Below, in pieces: positions 51,007-58,855 of a stretch of DNA of 64,000 bases. The stretch is taken from contig NZ_JADYTL010000005.1 in NCBI RefSeq assembly GCF_021531055.1, forward strand, positions 1 to 64,000. The letters are read 5' to 3'. Within the stretch, counting starts at the first letter, position 1, and the number at the start of each line of letters is the position of its first letter. This DNA is from Collinsella tanakaei (GTDB lineage: Bacteria > Actinomycetota > Coriobacteriia > Coriobacteriales > Coriobacteriaceae). The notes under the pieces are model-generated. The model was not told where the DNA came from and searched no databases. It saw only the letters and a list, made by a program, of their open reading frames with translations. The position numbers and the translations under genes are program-made.

Positions 51007-52404
51007 TTATTCCTCGGCGTGCTCGTTGAGTTCGTAGAACTTGGTGGACGCCGGCAGGAACACCAGGTCCACGTCGCCGATCGGGCCCGAACGGTTCTTG
51101 GCGACGATCACGCGCGTGATGCCCTCGGGCGGACGGTCGTCGCGCGCGGCCTCCTGATCGGAACTCGAGCGATCGAGGAACATGACGATGTCTGCGTCCT
51201 GCTCGATGGAGCCCGATTCGCGCAGGTCGGACAGTTGCGGGCGCTTGCCGGTACGCGACTCGACGGCACGCGAGAGCTGCGACAGCGCGATGACGGGCAC
51301 GCCCAGCTCCTTGGCCATGATCTTGAGGGCGCGGCTCATCTCGGAGACCTCGACGGCGCGGTTCTCGGCGCGGCGGCCCGCCGGCGGGCTCACCAGCTGC
51401 AGGTAGTCGAGAATGATGATCGACTTCTCCTTGTTGTGGAGCATGCGGCGCGCCTTGGCACGGATCTCGGTCACCGTGGTGCCCGGCGTGTCGTCGATCA
51501 GGATGTCCAGCCGCGACAGATCCTGCGTCGCCTCGTTGATGTTGGCCCACTCCTGCGGCGAGATGCGGCCGGTGCGGAAGTTGGACATGTTGATCTGGGC
51601 GTGCGCGCAGATGAAGCGCTGGGCGATCTCCTTGCCCGACATCTCGAGCGAGAAGAAGGCGACCGTGTAGCCTTCCGACGCCGCATTCAACGCGAGGTTC
51701 AACGCGAACGACGTCTTACCGACGGCGGGGCGCGCGCCGATGATGACGAGCTGGCCCTCGCGCAGGCCCATGAGCATGCGGTCGAGGCTCGGGTAACCGA
51801 CGGGCGCGCCGTGCACCTCGCCGCCGGCCGCGCAGACCTCCTCGGCCTCGTTGTAGGCCTCGATCATGAACTCGGTCAGCGACTTGTAGGAGCTGCGGAC
51901 CTCGCGCGCGGTCACCGAGAGCAGCATGGACTCGGCGCGCTCGATGACCTCCTTGGTATCGGAGGGAGCGTCGTAGGCGAGCGCGTTGATCTGGTTGGTG
52001 GCGCCGATGATCTCGCGCAGCATGGAGTCGCGGCGCACGATGCCGGCATGATGCTGCCAGTTGACCAGGCTCAAGGTCTGGCCCATCAGCTCGAGGATGT
52101 AGGCTTCCCCGCCCACCGCCTCGAGCTTGTCGATGGACTTGAGGTAGTCGACCAGCGAGATCGCATCGATCGGCAGGTTGCGGTCGTACATCTCGTGCAT
52201 CGCGCTGAACAGCGTCTTGTGCGCGGGGCGATAGAAATCGTCGGGCAACAGCTCGACGAGCGCCTCCTCGACGACCTCGCTCGACAGCAGCATGGCGGCC
52301 AGGACGTTCGCCTCGGCTTCGGTGTTGTTGGGCAGGCCCATGCGGGCACCGCGGTCGGTCACGCCCGACGGCGACCACGAATAGTCGGACGAACTTGACG
52401 GCAT
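51007..52404 (-). CDS. dnaB: replicative DNA helicase
   Basis: 465 residues, DnaB/DnaC-type hexameric helicase. N-terminal primase-interacting domain (LPNNTEAEANVLAAML, FYRPAHKTLFSAM), RecA-like domain with Walker A GARPAVGKTSFALN, Walker B IILDYLQLV, and DLRESGSIEQDADIVMFL plus the arginine finger region. No intein. The start at 52404 has AAGGGAG five bases upstream; an earlier ATG at 52446 has none. Upstream is an AT-rich region with DnaA-box-like sequences. Confidence 0.97.
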   Translation of the reverse strand: MPSSSSDYSWSPSGVTDRGARMGLPNNTEAEANVLAAMLLSSEVVEEALVELLPDDFYRPAHKTLFSAMHEMYDRNLPIDAISLVDYLKSIDKLEAVGGEAYILELMGQTLSLVNWQHHAGIVRRDSMLREIIGATNQINALAYDAPSDTKEVIERAESMLLSVTAREVRSSYKSLTEFMIEAYNEAEEVCAAGGEVHGAPVGYPSLDRMLMGLREGQLVIIGARPAVGKTSFALNLALNAASEGYTVAFFSLEMSGKEIAQRFICAHAQINMSNFRTGRISPQEWANINEATQDLSRLDILIDDTPGTTVTEIRAKARRMLHNKEKSIIILDYLQLVSPPAGRRAENRAVEVSEMSRALKIMAKELGVPVIALSQLSRAVESRTGKRPQLSDLRESGSIEQDADIVMFLDRSSSDQEAARDDRPPEGITRVIVAKNRSGPIGDVDLVFLPASTKFYELNEHAEE

Positions 52405-52505
52405 GCTGGCTCCCTTCGAGCGGTCGATTGCTTGCGCGCCCTCCATGGTAAAGCATCACGGGTCCACAGCCGGTTTTTTCTTACCCCTCACCTGCACGTA
52501 TGTCT

Positions 52506-52852
52506 TTATCAACACGGGGGTGTGGAAAGCTCGGCGCCGCTTTCTTGCCGAGATGCCGCTTATCAACGTTTTCCACATTTTTCGGGTTCGGTTTTGGTGA
52601 GTTTTCCACAGCAAGCCTTGTACCTGCGAATATACAAAACTAACCGGCGTTTTACGGCGTTTTTATTAAAGCTTTACTTGAAGGTTTGATGAAAACGCAG
52701 GTAAGCAAGGGTACTTTATTCATTCCGCAGGAAAACGAGGGCGCGCCGTATGCACCCGGAGTGCCTTCTCTATCCAGTCCGAATGCCCATACTTTTCCGC
52801 CCTTTCGGATTTTGCAGCGTGTACCTGTGGATTTCTCAACTGGTTATCCAAA
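52506..52852. promoter_or_regulatory. cluster of DnaA-box-like 9-mers upstream of dnaB
   Basis: The 616-base gap 52405-53020 is unusually AT-rich for this window and holds seven 9-mers near TTATCCACA: TTATCAACA (52506-52514), TGTGGAAAG (52521-52529, reverse), TTATCAACG (52560-52568), TTTTCCACA (52569-52577 and 52602-52610), TGTGGATTT (52826-52834, reverse) and TTATCCAAA (52844-52852). Four match 8 of 9 positions. Between lies an AT-rich stretch (52625-52730). Could bind DnaA to control dnaB, or act as a titration or origin-like site. No gene is seen in it. Confidence 0.5.
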
Positions 52853-52960
52853 AGTAAACCACCGTTGGGAAAACCGAACATACGCTCTCCCCCGAAGGCG
52901 AACATGCGAAAACGTCAGATGTTATTTCACGCCCAACGCCCCGGCGGCACCGACATGCAG

Positions 52961-52995
52961 AAAAAACGACCCGGGCGCACATGCACCCGGGTCGT
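52961..52995 (-). terminator. rho-independent terminator of rplI
   Basis: Perfect 10-bp stem ACGACCCGGG/CCCGGGTCGT (52966-52975/52986-52995), 10-base loop, tail TTTTTT on the minus strand. Confidence 0.95.
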
Positions 52996-53020
52996 ATCAC
53001 ATCGGTTCGAGAGACGAATG

Positions 53021-53542
53021 CTACTCGGCGGCAGCCTCGGTCTCGACAGCCTCAGCGGCCTCCTCGGCAACCTCGGCCTCAGCCTCGGGCTCCTCGGGGG
53101 TGACGCCCACGGCGACATTGACCGCAGCGCGGATGTCGCGGTACAGCGAGATGACCACAGGGTGGACACCGGCCATCTTGATGGGCTTGCCGAGCTCGAC
53201 GCGCTTGCGGTCGATCTCGACATCCAGCTGGGCCTTGATCGCATCGGCGATCATGCCGCTGGTAACGGAACCGAACAGGACGCCCTCGTCGCCGACCTTC
53301 GCGTCGATGGTGACGGTCTTGCCGTCGACGGCATCCTTGAGCGCGTTGGCGTCGGAGATACGGACGGCCTCGCGCTTGGCGATGTTGTTGCGGCGCTCCT
53401 CGAGCTGCTTCAGGTTGCCCTTGGTAGCCGCAACGGCGAGCTTCTTAGGGAAGAGGTAGTTCTCGGCGTAGCCCTGGGCAACGTCCACAACGTCGCCTTC
53501 GCCACCCTTGCCCTTGATCTCACCAAGAAGAACGACTTTCAT
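53021..53542 (-). CDS. rplI: ribosomal protein bL9
   Basis: 173 residues; bL9 is normally about 150. N-terminal rRNA-binding domain (KVVLLGEIKGKGGEGDVVDVAQGYAENYLFPKKLA), long helix and C-terminal domain are clear. The last 25 residues form an acidic Glu/Ala tail. Last gene of the rpsF-ssb-rpsR-DUF2232-rplI cluster, with its own strong terminator. Confidence 0.97.
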   Translation of the reverse strand: MKVVLLGEIKGKGGEGDVVDVAQGYAENYLFPKKLAVAATKGNLKQLEERRNNIAKREAVRISDANALKDAVDGKTVTIDAKVGDEGVLFGSVTSGMIADAIKAQLDVEIDRKRVELGKPIKMAGVHPVVISLYRDIRAAVNVAVGVTPEEPEAEAEVAEEAAEAVETEAAAE

Positions 53543-53583
53543 GAGATCTCCTTGCGATGTGCGCCGCGTGCGCGACGCAGTGA

Positions 53584-54570
53584 TTACTGCTTTGCCTGTG
53601 CGTGGGAGCCATCTCGCTCAAGCTTGCGAAAGTTGGCCCACACGTCGATCAGGCCGACGATGCTCATAGCGAAGAACATCATCTCGGACCAGAAGACGAG
53701 CAGGATGCAGATGAAACGCGTCACGCATCCGAAGCGCCTGCGTGCCATGAGGGCGGAAAGCACCCCGAAGCCCTGGCAGGCGAAGATGATCCTGACGCTC
53801 ATGATCGCCGTCACGCTCACGGTGCGGACGATTTGAGCCTCGGGAAAGCCCGTGAACGACGCGCCGACGCACACGATCGAAACCGCGAGGACGGCGACGC
53901 TCCACATGGGCGCATCGAAGCGTGACAACGACGGTCTGCGGGGATCTCCCGTGCAGCGCGTCTGCATCACATGGGAACCGAGCCCGGCGAACAGCGCGTA
54001 GCTTGCCGCGCTCACCACATACACGAGCGGCCAGAGGGCCATCATGATAGGCTCGAGACCGCTGGCGAGAAACTCGCCCTCGATCCCCGTTCCCACGGAC
54101 TGCGCGACAGCCGCCATGAGATAGGACACCATGGCGTCCTGTAACGACGGACCGGTCATCGCTGCGATCGCCGCATCGATACCGAGACTCGTCAGCGCCG
54201 TGAGCACGACCACCACGGAGACGTTCGTGACCGTGGCGCCGCGCCACATACACCACGCGATGCCCAGGCTGCACACGATAACGGGAGCCAAAAGCACCGC
54301 ATACGTGACGTTGGCGATGAAGGAGACCGCGAGCAGGCCGACACCCTCGAACAGGATCAGGCCGACACCGCGGCGCGCCTTCGCGCACAGGACCTCGCGC
54401 GCGCCATACGCGGCGAGAAGGATTCCCGCATACGGAAGGAAGATCGCCACGACGCACCCGAGTGCGAGCATGAACGCACCGTGGGCGTTACGCGGCGGGA
54501 CCGCCCGACGCATCGGCGTGCCGTTCGGCACGATGGCGCCTTGCCGAGGATCCGAACTTCCGTCCTGCAT
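53584..54570 (-). CDS. YybS-like membrane protein (DUF2232)
   Basis: 328 residues with about eight membrane helices. Its place between rpsR and rplI matches yybS in Firmicutes, and the hydrophobic pattern fits DUF2232. Sequence similarity is only suggestive. N-terminal 35 residues are polar. The ATG at 54570 has a weak AAGGG site; none of the later ATGs is better. Function unknown; some relatives resemble ECF S components. Confidence 0.65.
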   Translation of the reverse strand: MQDGSSDPRQGAIVPNGTPMRRAVPPRNAHGAFMLALGCVVAIFLPYAGILLAAYGAREVLCAKARRGVGLILFEGVGLLAVSFIANVTYAVLLAPVIVCSLGIAWCMWRGATVTNVSVVVVLTALTSLGIDAAIAAMTGPSLQDAMVSYLMAAVAQSVGTGIEGEFLASGLEPIMMALWPLVYVVSAASYALFAGLGSHVMQTRCTGDPRRPSLSRFDAPMWSVAVLAVSIVCVGASFTGFPEAQIVRTVSVTAIMSVRIIFACQGFGVLSALMARRRFGCVTRFICILLVFWSEMMFFAMSIVGLIDVWANFRKLERDGSHAQAKQ

Positions 54571-54592
54571 CTACTCGACCCTTGCCCCTCGC

Positions 54593-54859
54593 CTAGCCGC
54601 GATTGCGCTCGCCGCGGGAAGAGACCACGGGAACGGTGTAGGGCAGAAGCGCCATCTCGCGAGCGCGCTTGATGGCGTTCGCGATGTCGTGCTGATGCTG
54701 CGTGCAAGCGCCAGTGACACGACGGGGCTTGATCTTGCCGCGATCCGTCATGTACTTGCGGAGAAGCTGAGTATCCTTGTAATCGATGTACTCGGTGTTC
54801 TCCTTGCAGAACTGGCAGTACTTACGACGCGGCTGACGTGCTGAATAATCATTAGCCAT
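54593..54859 (-). CDS. rpsR: ribosomal protein bS18
   Basis: 88 residues. [31 protein letters not shown], then [12 protein letters not shown] are the bS18 signature. Cys15, Cys18 and Cys52 with His55 suggest a zinc-binding (C+) form with a His ligand. AAAGG lies nine bases before the ATG at 54859. Confidence 0.97.
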   Translation of the reverse strand: MANDYSARQPRRKYCQFCKENTEYIDYKDTQLLRKYMTDRGKIKPRRVTGACTQHQHDIANAIKRAREMALLPYTVPVVSSRGERNRG

Positions 54860-54939
54860 GTCAAAATACCTTTCATTTGGCACCGTTCGCGCAAAACGCG
54901 ACGGCGCCGCTCACTTACCACGTGACCCCGTTCGAAACC

Positions 54940-55419
54940 TTAGAACGGGATGTCCTCATCGTAGACGTCGACCGCCGGCGGAACCTGCGCGGGCGCAGGC
55001 GCCGGGTGCGGCGCGGGCGCGGAATAGCCGCCGCCGTAGGAGGACCCGCCATACGAGCCGGAGCTCTCCTGGCCGTAGCCACCCTGGTTCTGTCCACGGC
55101 TCATGAACTCGATCTCATCGACGATGACCTCGAGCTTGCTGCGACGCTGACCGTCGCGCTCCCACGAGCTGTAGCGCAGCTTTCCCTCGATCGCGACCTT
55201 CGACCCCTTCTGGAGGTAGCGGGAGACGGCCTCGGCGCGGGCGCCGAACATCGTGCAGTCCACGAAGTTGGGGTAATCCTCCCAGTCACCGGTCTGCGGG
55301 TTGCGGCGGCGATCGTTGACCGCCACGCCGAAGCTGAGCACCTGGGTGCCGCTTGCGGTCGCGCGCAACTCGGGGTCACGGGTGAGATTACCGGAGATGT
55401 TGACTCGATTGATGCTCAT
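54940..55419 (-). CDS. ssb: single-stranded DNA-binding protein
   Basis: 159 residues. OB fold (1-110: INRVNISGNLTRDPELR, FVDCTMFGARAEAVSRYLQKG), a Gly/Tyr/Ser/Pro/Ala-rich linker, and the conserved acidic tip DEDIPF that recruits replication proteins. Between rpsF and rpsR as in most bacteria. The ribosome site before the ATG at 55419 is distant (AGAGG, 13 bases). Confidence 0.97.
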   Translation of the reverse strand: MSINRVNISGNLTRDPELRATASGTQVLSFGVAVNDRRRNPQTGDWEDYPNFVDCTMFGARAEAVSRYLQKGSKVAIEGKLRYSSWERDGQRRSKLEVIVDEIEFMSRGQNQGGYGQESSGSYGGSSYGGGYSAPAPHPAPAPAQVPPAVDVYDEDIPF

Positions 55420-55486
55420 GTATGACTCACTACCTCTCTGTTCGAGCGGGCGGGCAAAGCCCTGGCGCTCGATTTCCAAACGGTTC

Positions 55487-55780
55487 CTACTCCACGTCGT
55501 CGCGGCGGACGATCATGTGACGAACCACGGCATCGGTGATGCGCAGCACGCGATCGAGCTCGGCGATCTGGGTAGGATCTGCATGGAAGTTGATGAGGGT
55601 GTAGTCACCTTCGGTGAGCTTGTTGATCTCGTAGGCGAGCTTGCGCTTGCCCCACTCGTCAACGTTGTCGACCTTGCCGTTACCCTCGGCGATCGTGGTG
55701 TCGATGCGCTTCATCACAGCGAGACGGGTCTCGGGATCGAGAGCAGGGTCAACAAAGAACAGCAGTTCATAGGCCTTCAT
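55487..55780 (-). CDS. rpsF: ribosomal protein bS6
   Basis: 97 residues. Ferredoxin-like fold with YELLFFVDPAL, VDEWGKRKLAYEINK and VLRITDAVVRHMIVR. First gene of the operon; AGGAGG lies just before the ATG at 55780. Partner of bS18, encoded two genes downstream. Confidence 0.97.
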   Translation of the reverse strand: MKAYELLFFVDPALDPETRLAVMKRIDTTIAEGNGKVDNVDEWGKRKLAYEINKLTEGDYTLINFHADPTQIAELDRVLRITDAVVRHMIVRRDDVE

Positions 55781-55804
55781 GTGGTCACCTCCTCTGGACA
55801 TAAG

Positions 55805-55833
55805 GCTCCGGGTCGTGAAGGTGCGCCCGGAGC
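55805..55833 (-). promoter_or_regulatory. candidate S6:S18 autoregulatory leader hairpin
   Basis: In the rpsF 5' leader an 8-bp stem GCTCCGGG/CCCGGAGC (55826-55833/55805-55812) encloses a 13-base loop containing CGCACC and ACGA. Many bacteria carry an S6:S18-binding leader hairpin with a CCG-containing stem at this place. Match is by position and general form. Confidence 0.5.
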
Positions 55834-55849
55834 AGGAAAAGACCGGTTT

Positions 55850-55878
55850 ACTGTAGACCAACCGCCGTCTCTTCTCAA
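55850..55878 (-). promoter_or_regulatory. promoter of the rpsF operon
   Basis: -35 TTGAGA (complement of 55873-55878), 17-base spacer, -10 TACAGT (55850-55855). Gives a leader of about 65 nt. The remaining 55879-56255 before the DUF4013 stop shows no gene and no clear signal. Confidence 0.75.
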
Positions 55879-56255
55879 GTTGCCGCAGGTACGCCCTCAT
55901 GACCTCCATATTTTCGGCATGGTGGCAAGCGCCTCGCACGCTCGCCGTGCCGCGCTCCCCTATCTTCGCCGTCCGTGCCGACACAAAGCCGACGGGCGAT
56001 GCGAAACCTCCGACGACATCCTCAGCGTCCTGCACACAAATGCCGACAAACGCGGGTCGGCGTCCTCATCCGGATCGCAAACCACGAGGAATCGGCCCTA
56101 AAGGGCATGAAAACGACACGATTTCAACCTGTCGCCCAATGCGATCGATCCGCTCGCAGCGCAATCGCGTCCACTCACGGCGAGGACCTCGAAACGAAAC
56201 GCCTCGAGGCCCATGTCGACAAAACGGCTCTGCGCCTTCGGCAGGCTCCTCCACA

Positions 56256-57176
56256 TCAACACGCCGGCGGAACAGGCGGCACCGAGGAGGTATCCGACAC
56301 ATCACGCTGCGGCACGCCATCGGGCAGCGGGGCCGACGAAACGCCCCAACGCCCGACCTCGAATCGACAGAGCCACTGACCGACCGCATTGATGCACACC
56401 AGGTTCATCGCAGTCGAGATAACCGACCCCGCAAAGGTGACCGATACGAATGCCGCGACGGTCAGCACCACGATCCCCGGCCCAAGGCCGAACAGCAGCC
56501 GCTCGATGCCACTGCCGGGACCCACCGCGAGCTCGACCGCCACGCCCATGACGCCGCCGAACGCGATGCCGCTTGCGACCAAGGCGACCAAAAGACCGTA
56601 GAGGATATTGATCGCACCGCCGATCAACGAAATCGCGTAGAGATGGAGAAAACCGCTCGCGTCGCGTGCCACCATCTGGAAAAGCCTGTCCAGGCGCCAG
56701 CCCGCGGCAAAGCTGTCGTAGAGGGTCGCCCGCAGCATCGCCGCCGCGCAAAACGTTCCCGCAAGCAGATTGAAGGCGAGCATCACCAGCACGACAAGGG
56801 GGGACATCCGGCGCATGATGTCGAGCAGCGATCCGCTGAACAGGTTCACTCCCGCCGGGAACAACGCGGCGGAATACCAGTCACCGAACAGGAGCATGTC
56901 GAGAAGCATGAGCACGAAGCCCATCGTCACGCTGACCAAAAACGCGATGCCACCCGTGGCGAGGACCTTGCCGTACGCGACGCCGCGCTGCTTGGGCGCC
57001 GCATCGACGCCCCACGCCGTCAGCCGCGCCCATTCGAGTGCGTAGCCGAGCACCGCGATCTGCCCCAGAACGGGAATCCATCCCACCAAGGTGAGCACGA
57101 GAACGGGCTTGATCCATCCCTTGTCTCTCGTCAGCATCTTCCACGAAGACGCGAAACCAAGCTGTCGGGCGTACAT
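56256..57176 (-). CDS. DUF4013-type membrane protein
   Basis: 306 residues with about six to seven hydrophobic segments. The N-terminus (YARQLGFASSWKMLTRDKGWIKPVL) and the pattern of glycine-rich helices fit DUF4013 proteins, whose function is unknown. C-terminal 30 residues are polar and Pro/Ser-rich. GGAGG lies four bases before the ATG at 57176; an in-frame ATG 27 codons earlier has no such site. Confidence 0.65.
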   Translation of the reverse strand: MYARQLGFASSWKMLTRDKGWIKPVLVLTLVGWIPVLGQIAVLGYALEWARLTAWGVDAAPKQRGVAYGKVLATGGIAFLVSVTMGFVLMLLDMLLFGDWYSAALFPAGVNLFSGSLLDIMRRMSPLVVLVMLAFNLLAGTFCAAAMLRATLYDSFAAGWRLDRLFQMVARDASGFLHLYAISLIGGAINILYGLLVALVASGIAFGGVMGVAVELAVGPGSGIERLLFGLGPGIVVLTVAAFVSVTFAGSVISTAMNLVCINAVGQWLCRFEVGRWGVSSAPLPDGVPQRDVSDTSSVPPVPPAC

Positions 57177-57360
57177 GCACCCTCCTCGTTCGCAAACATC
57201 CGGCGCGCACGATGCGCCCCAAGGCAAGTGTATCCATCCGATCGGATCGGCCGGCACGAGACGGATACATTTAAGGGCTATTTAAGCGGCCCTCCCCGTG
57301 GGATGATAAGACGGATTCGAACGAATCCGCCACATTTTTCGACGGACTTGAGATTGGCAC

Positions 57361-57388
57361 TTGATTGCGTCCGCGTTTACGGTACAAT
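57361..57388 (+). promoter_or_regulatory. promoter of the tRNA-Ser pair
   Basis: -35 TTGATT (57361-57366), 16-base spacer, -10 TACAAT (57383-57388), placing the start about 10 bases before the first tRNA. Confidence 0.75.
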
Positions 57389-57404
57389 TGCCTGTGCATT
57401 TCAC

Positions 57405-57495
57405 GGAGAGTTGTCCGAGTGGCCGAAGGAGCACGATTGGAAATCGTGTAGGCGCCAAAAGCGTCTCCAGGGTTCAAATCCCTGACTCTCCGCCA
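57405..57495 (+). tRNA. tRNA-Ser (anticodon GGA)
   Basis: Full cloverleaf with a type II long variable arm. Acceptor GGAGAGT/ACTCTCC, anticodon stem CACGA/TCGTG with loop TTGGAAA (anticodon GGA), T-arm AGGGTTCAAATCCCT. Discriminator G and encoded CCA end the gene. Confidence 0.97.
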
Positions 57496-57543
57496 GCATC
57501 CTCTCATGGCGCGCCTTCGGACGCGCCATGTTTCACTCCATGC

Positions 57544-57635
57544 GGAGGAGTGGCAGAGTGGTTGAATGCGGCGGTCTCGAAAACCGTTTACCCGGTAACC
57601 CGGGTACGAGGGTTCGAATCCCTCCTCCTCCGCCA
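57544..57635 (+). tRNA. tRNA-Ser (anticodon CGA)
   Basis: Second serine tRNA, 48 bases after the first. Acceptor GGAGGAG/CTCCTCC, anticodon stem GCGGT/ACCGT with loop CTCGAAA (anticodon CGA), long variable arm, T-arm GAGGGTTCGAATCCCTC, discriminator G and encoded CCA. Confidence 0.97.
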
Positions 57636-57888
57636 TTTAAACCTTCCAACAATTCAACACTCCCATTTTCGATCCCCTTGCTGCAACGTGCAGGAGGGAT
57701 TCGAACCCGCAGGGCCTCATGCTGTGCAAGCCTGCGGCCGGCACCCCTCCTTCGCCATCATTCCCTGTCAACAGGCACATACCCGCAGTGAGAAACCCCT
57801 TGCCGAGGGGCTGACGACACCACGGTTCCTCGCTCATCCGCTATACTGAAAGAACGCTGTACACGGAATTTCCTCGAATGGAGCCGCC

Positions 57889-58440
57889 ATGATTCCGACC
57901 ATTATCGGCATCGTTATCGTCATCGCCATCATCTGCGCGATCGCCGGCATCTATAACAACATGGTCACGCTGCGCAACCGCATCGACAACGCGTGGCAGA
58001 ACATCGACACGCAGCTGCAGCGCCGCAACGACCTCATCCCCAACCTGGTGGAGATGGTCAAGGGTTACGCCGCCCACGAGAAGGAGGCGCTCGCCGCCGT
58101 GACCAACGCGCGCAACAACGCCGTTGCCGCCACCACCCCCGAGGACAAGATGGCCGCCGACGGCATGCTCACCGGCGCGCTTCGCCAGCTGTTCGCCGTG
58201 GCCGAAGCCTACCCCGACCTCAAGGCCAACACGAACTTCATCCAGCTGCAGACCTCGCTCGAGGATACCGAGAACAAGGTCTCCTACGCACGCCAGAGCT
58301 ACAACGACTGCGTGCTCAACTACAACAACGCCATCCAGACCTTCCCCGGCGTCATCTTCGCCGGAATCTTCCAGTTCAAGGAGCGCTCGGGCTTCGAAGC
58401 CGAGGAAGCGGCGCGCACCGTGCCGGAGGTCAGGTTCTAG
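57889..58440 (+). CDS. lemA: LemA family protein
   Basis: 183 residues: N-terminal membrane helix (about 2-22), then an all-helical domain with the family motif RIDNAWQNIDTQLQRRNDLIPNLVE and FPGVIFAGIFQFKER near the end. LemA proteins are of unclear function, often near membrane proteases. A TATACT -10-like box lies at 57842-57847. TGGAG lies five bases before the ATG. Followed by a strong terminator. Confidence 0.96.
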   Translation: MIPTIIGIVIVIAIICAIAGIYNNMVTLRNRIDNAWQNIDTQLQRRNDLIPNLVEMVKGYAAHEKEALAAVTNARNNAVAATTPEDKMAADGMLTGALRQLFAVAEAYPDLKANTNFIQLQTSLEDTENKVSYARQSYNDCVLNYNNAIQTFPGVIFAGIFQFKERSGFEAEEAARTVPEVRF

Positions 58441-58472
58441 AAACCGATCCTCAACAGGCGTTTTGTTGATAT

Positions 58473-58514
58473 GGCACCGTTTGGGCGCACGCGCCCAAAC
58501 GGTGCCTTTGTTTA
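58473..58514 (+). terminator. rho-independent terminator of lemA
   Basis: 15-bp perfect stem (58473-58487/58492-58506), four-base loop CACG, tail TTTGTTTA. The tail runs into the left end of repeat copy 4. Confidence 0.93.
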
Positions 58515-58634
58515 TGGTTCGGTTTTGGAGCGGTCCTTGGAGTAGAGACGACCGTCATGCCAACAAAATTGCTGGTAGACGGCTTGACGTTTTTTGGTCT
58601 ATTTGACCCGCCGGCCTAAAACCGAACCATAAAC
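58510..58634 (+). repeat. palindromic repeat element, copy 4 of 5
   Basis: 125 bp with perfect 17-bp terminal inverted repeats (58510-58526/58618-58634). Both ends carry the same change relative to the other copies: GTTTATGG at left and CCATAAAC at right instead of GTTTACGG/CCGTAAAC, so pairing is kept. Makes up much of the 415-base gap 58441-58855. Confidence 0.93.
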
Positions 58635-58855
58635 CGGCATACCCGATTTGCCGGCCGACGAAGACCGTAAAGAGAGGGAGAATGGACGCCGAACAAGCTG
58701 CCGAGAGGCGGCCGCCGCGGCTCCCATGCCTTTCCCAAATCGGTCGAACCTTACCGGATCCCGACAGGGATCAAATGGTTTCCCAACACCGTTTTCCCAG
58801 CTAGATAGTGTGATTTCTCGTTCTTCAAACCCCTTTGGCATGCTATCCTCTCTCC

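Noticed and set aside
52580-52880. A sixth copy of the palindromic repeat (GGTTCGGTTTT at 52586 and AAAACCGAAC near 52870)
   Set aside because: The arms match only about 10 bases, the spacing is about 280 instead of 95, and the interior lacks the GAGTAG and GC(A/T)GGT core.
52405-53020. Chromosomal replication origin
   Set aside because: DnaA-like boxes are present, but genes on both sides run in the same direction, so there is no strand switch, and dnaA/dnaN are not here. Kept only as a candidate DnaA-binding region.
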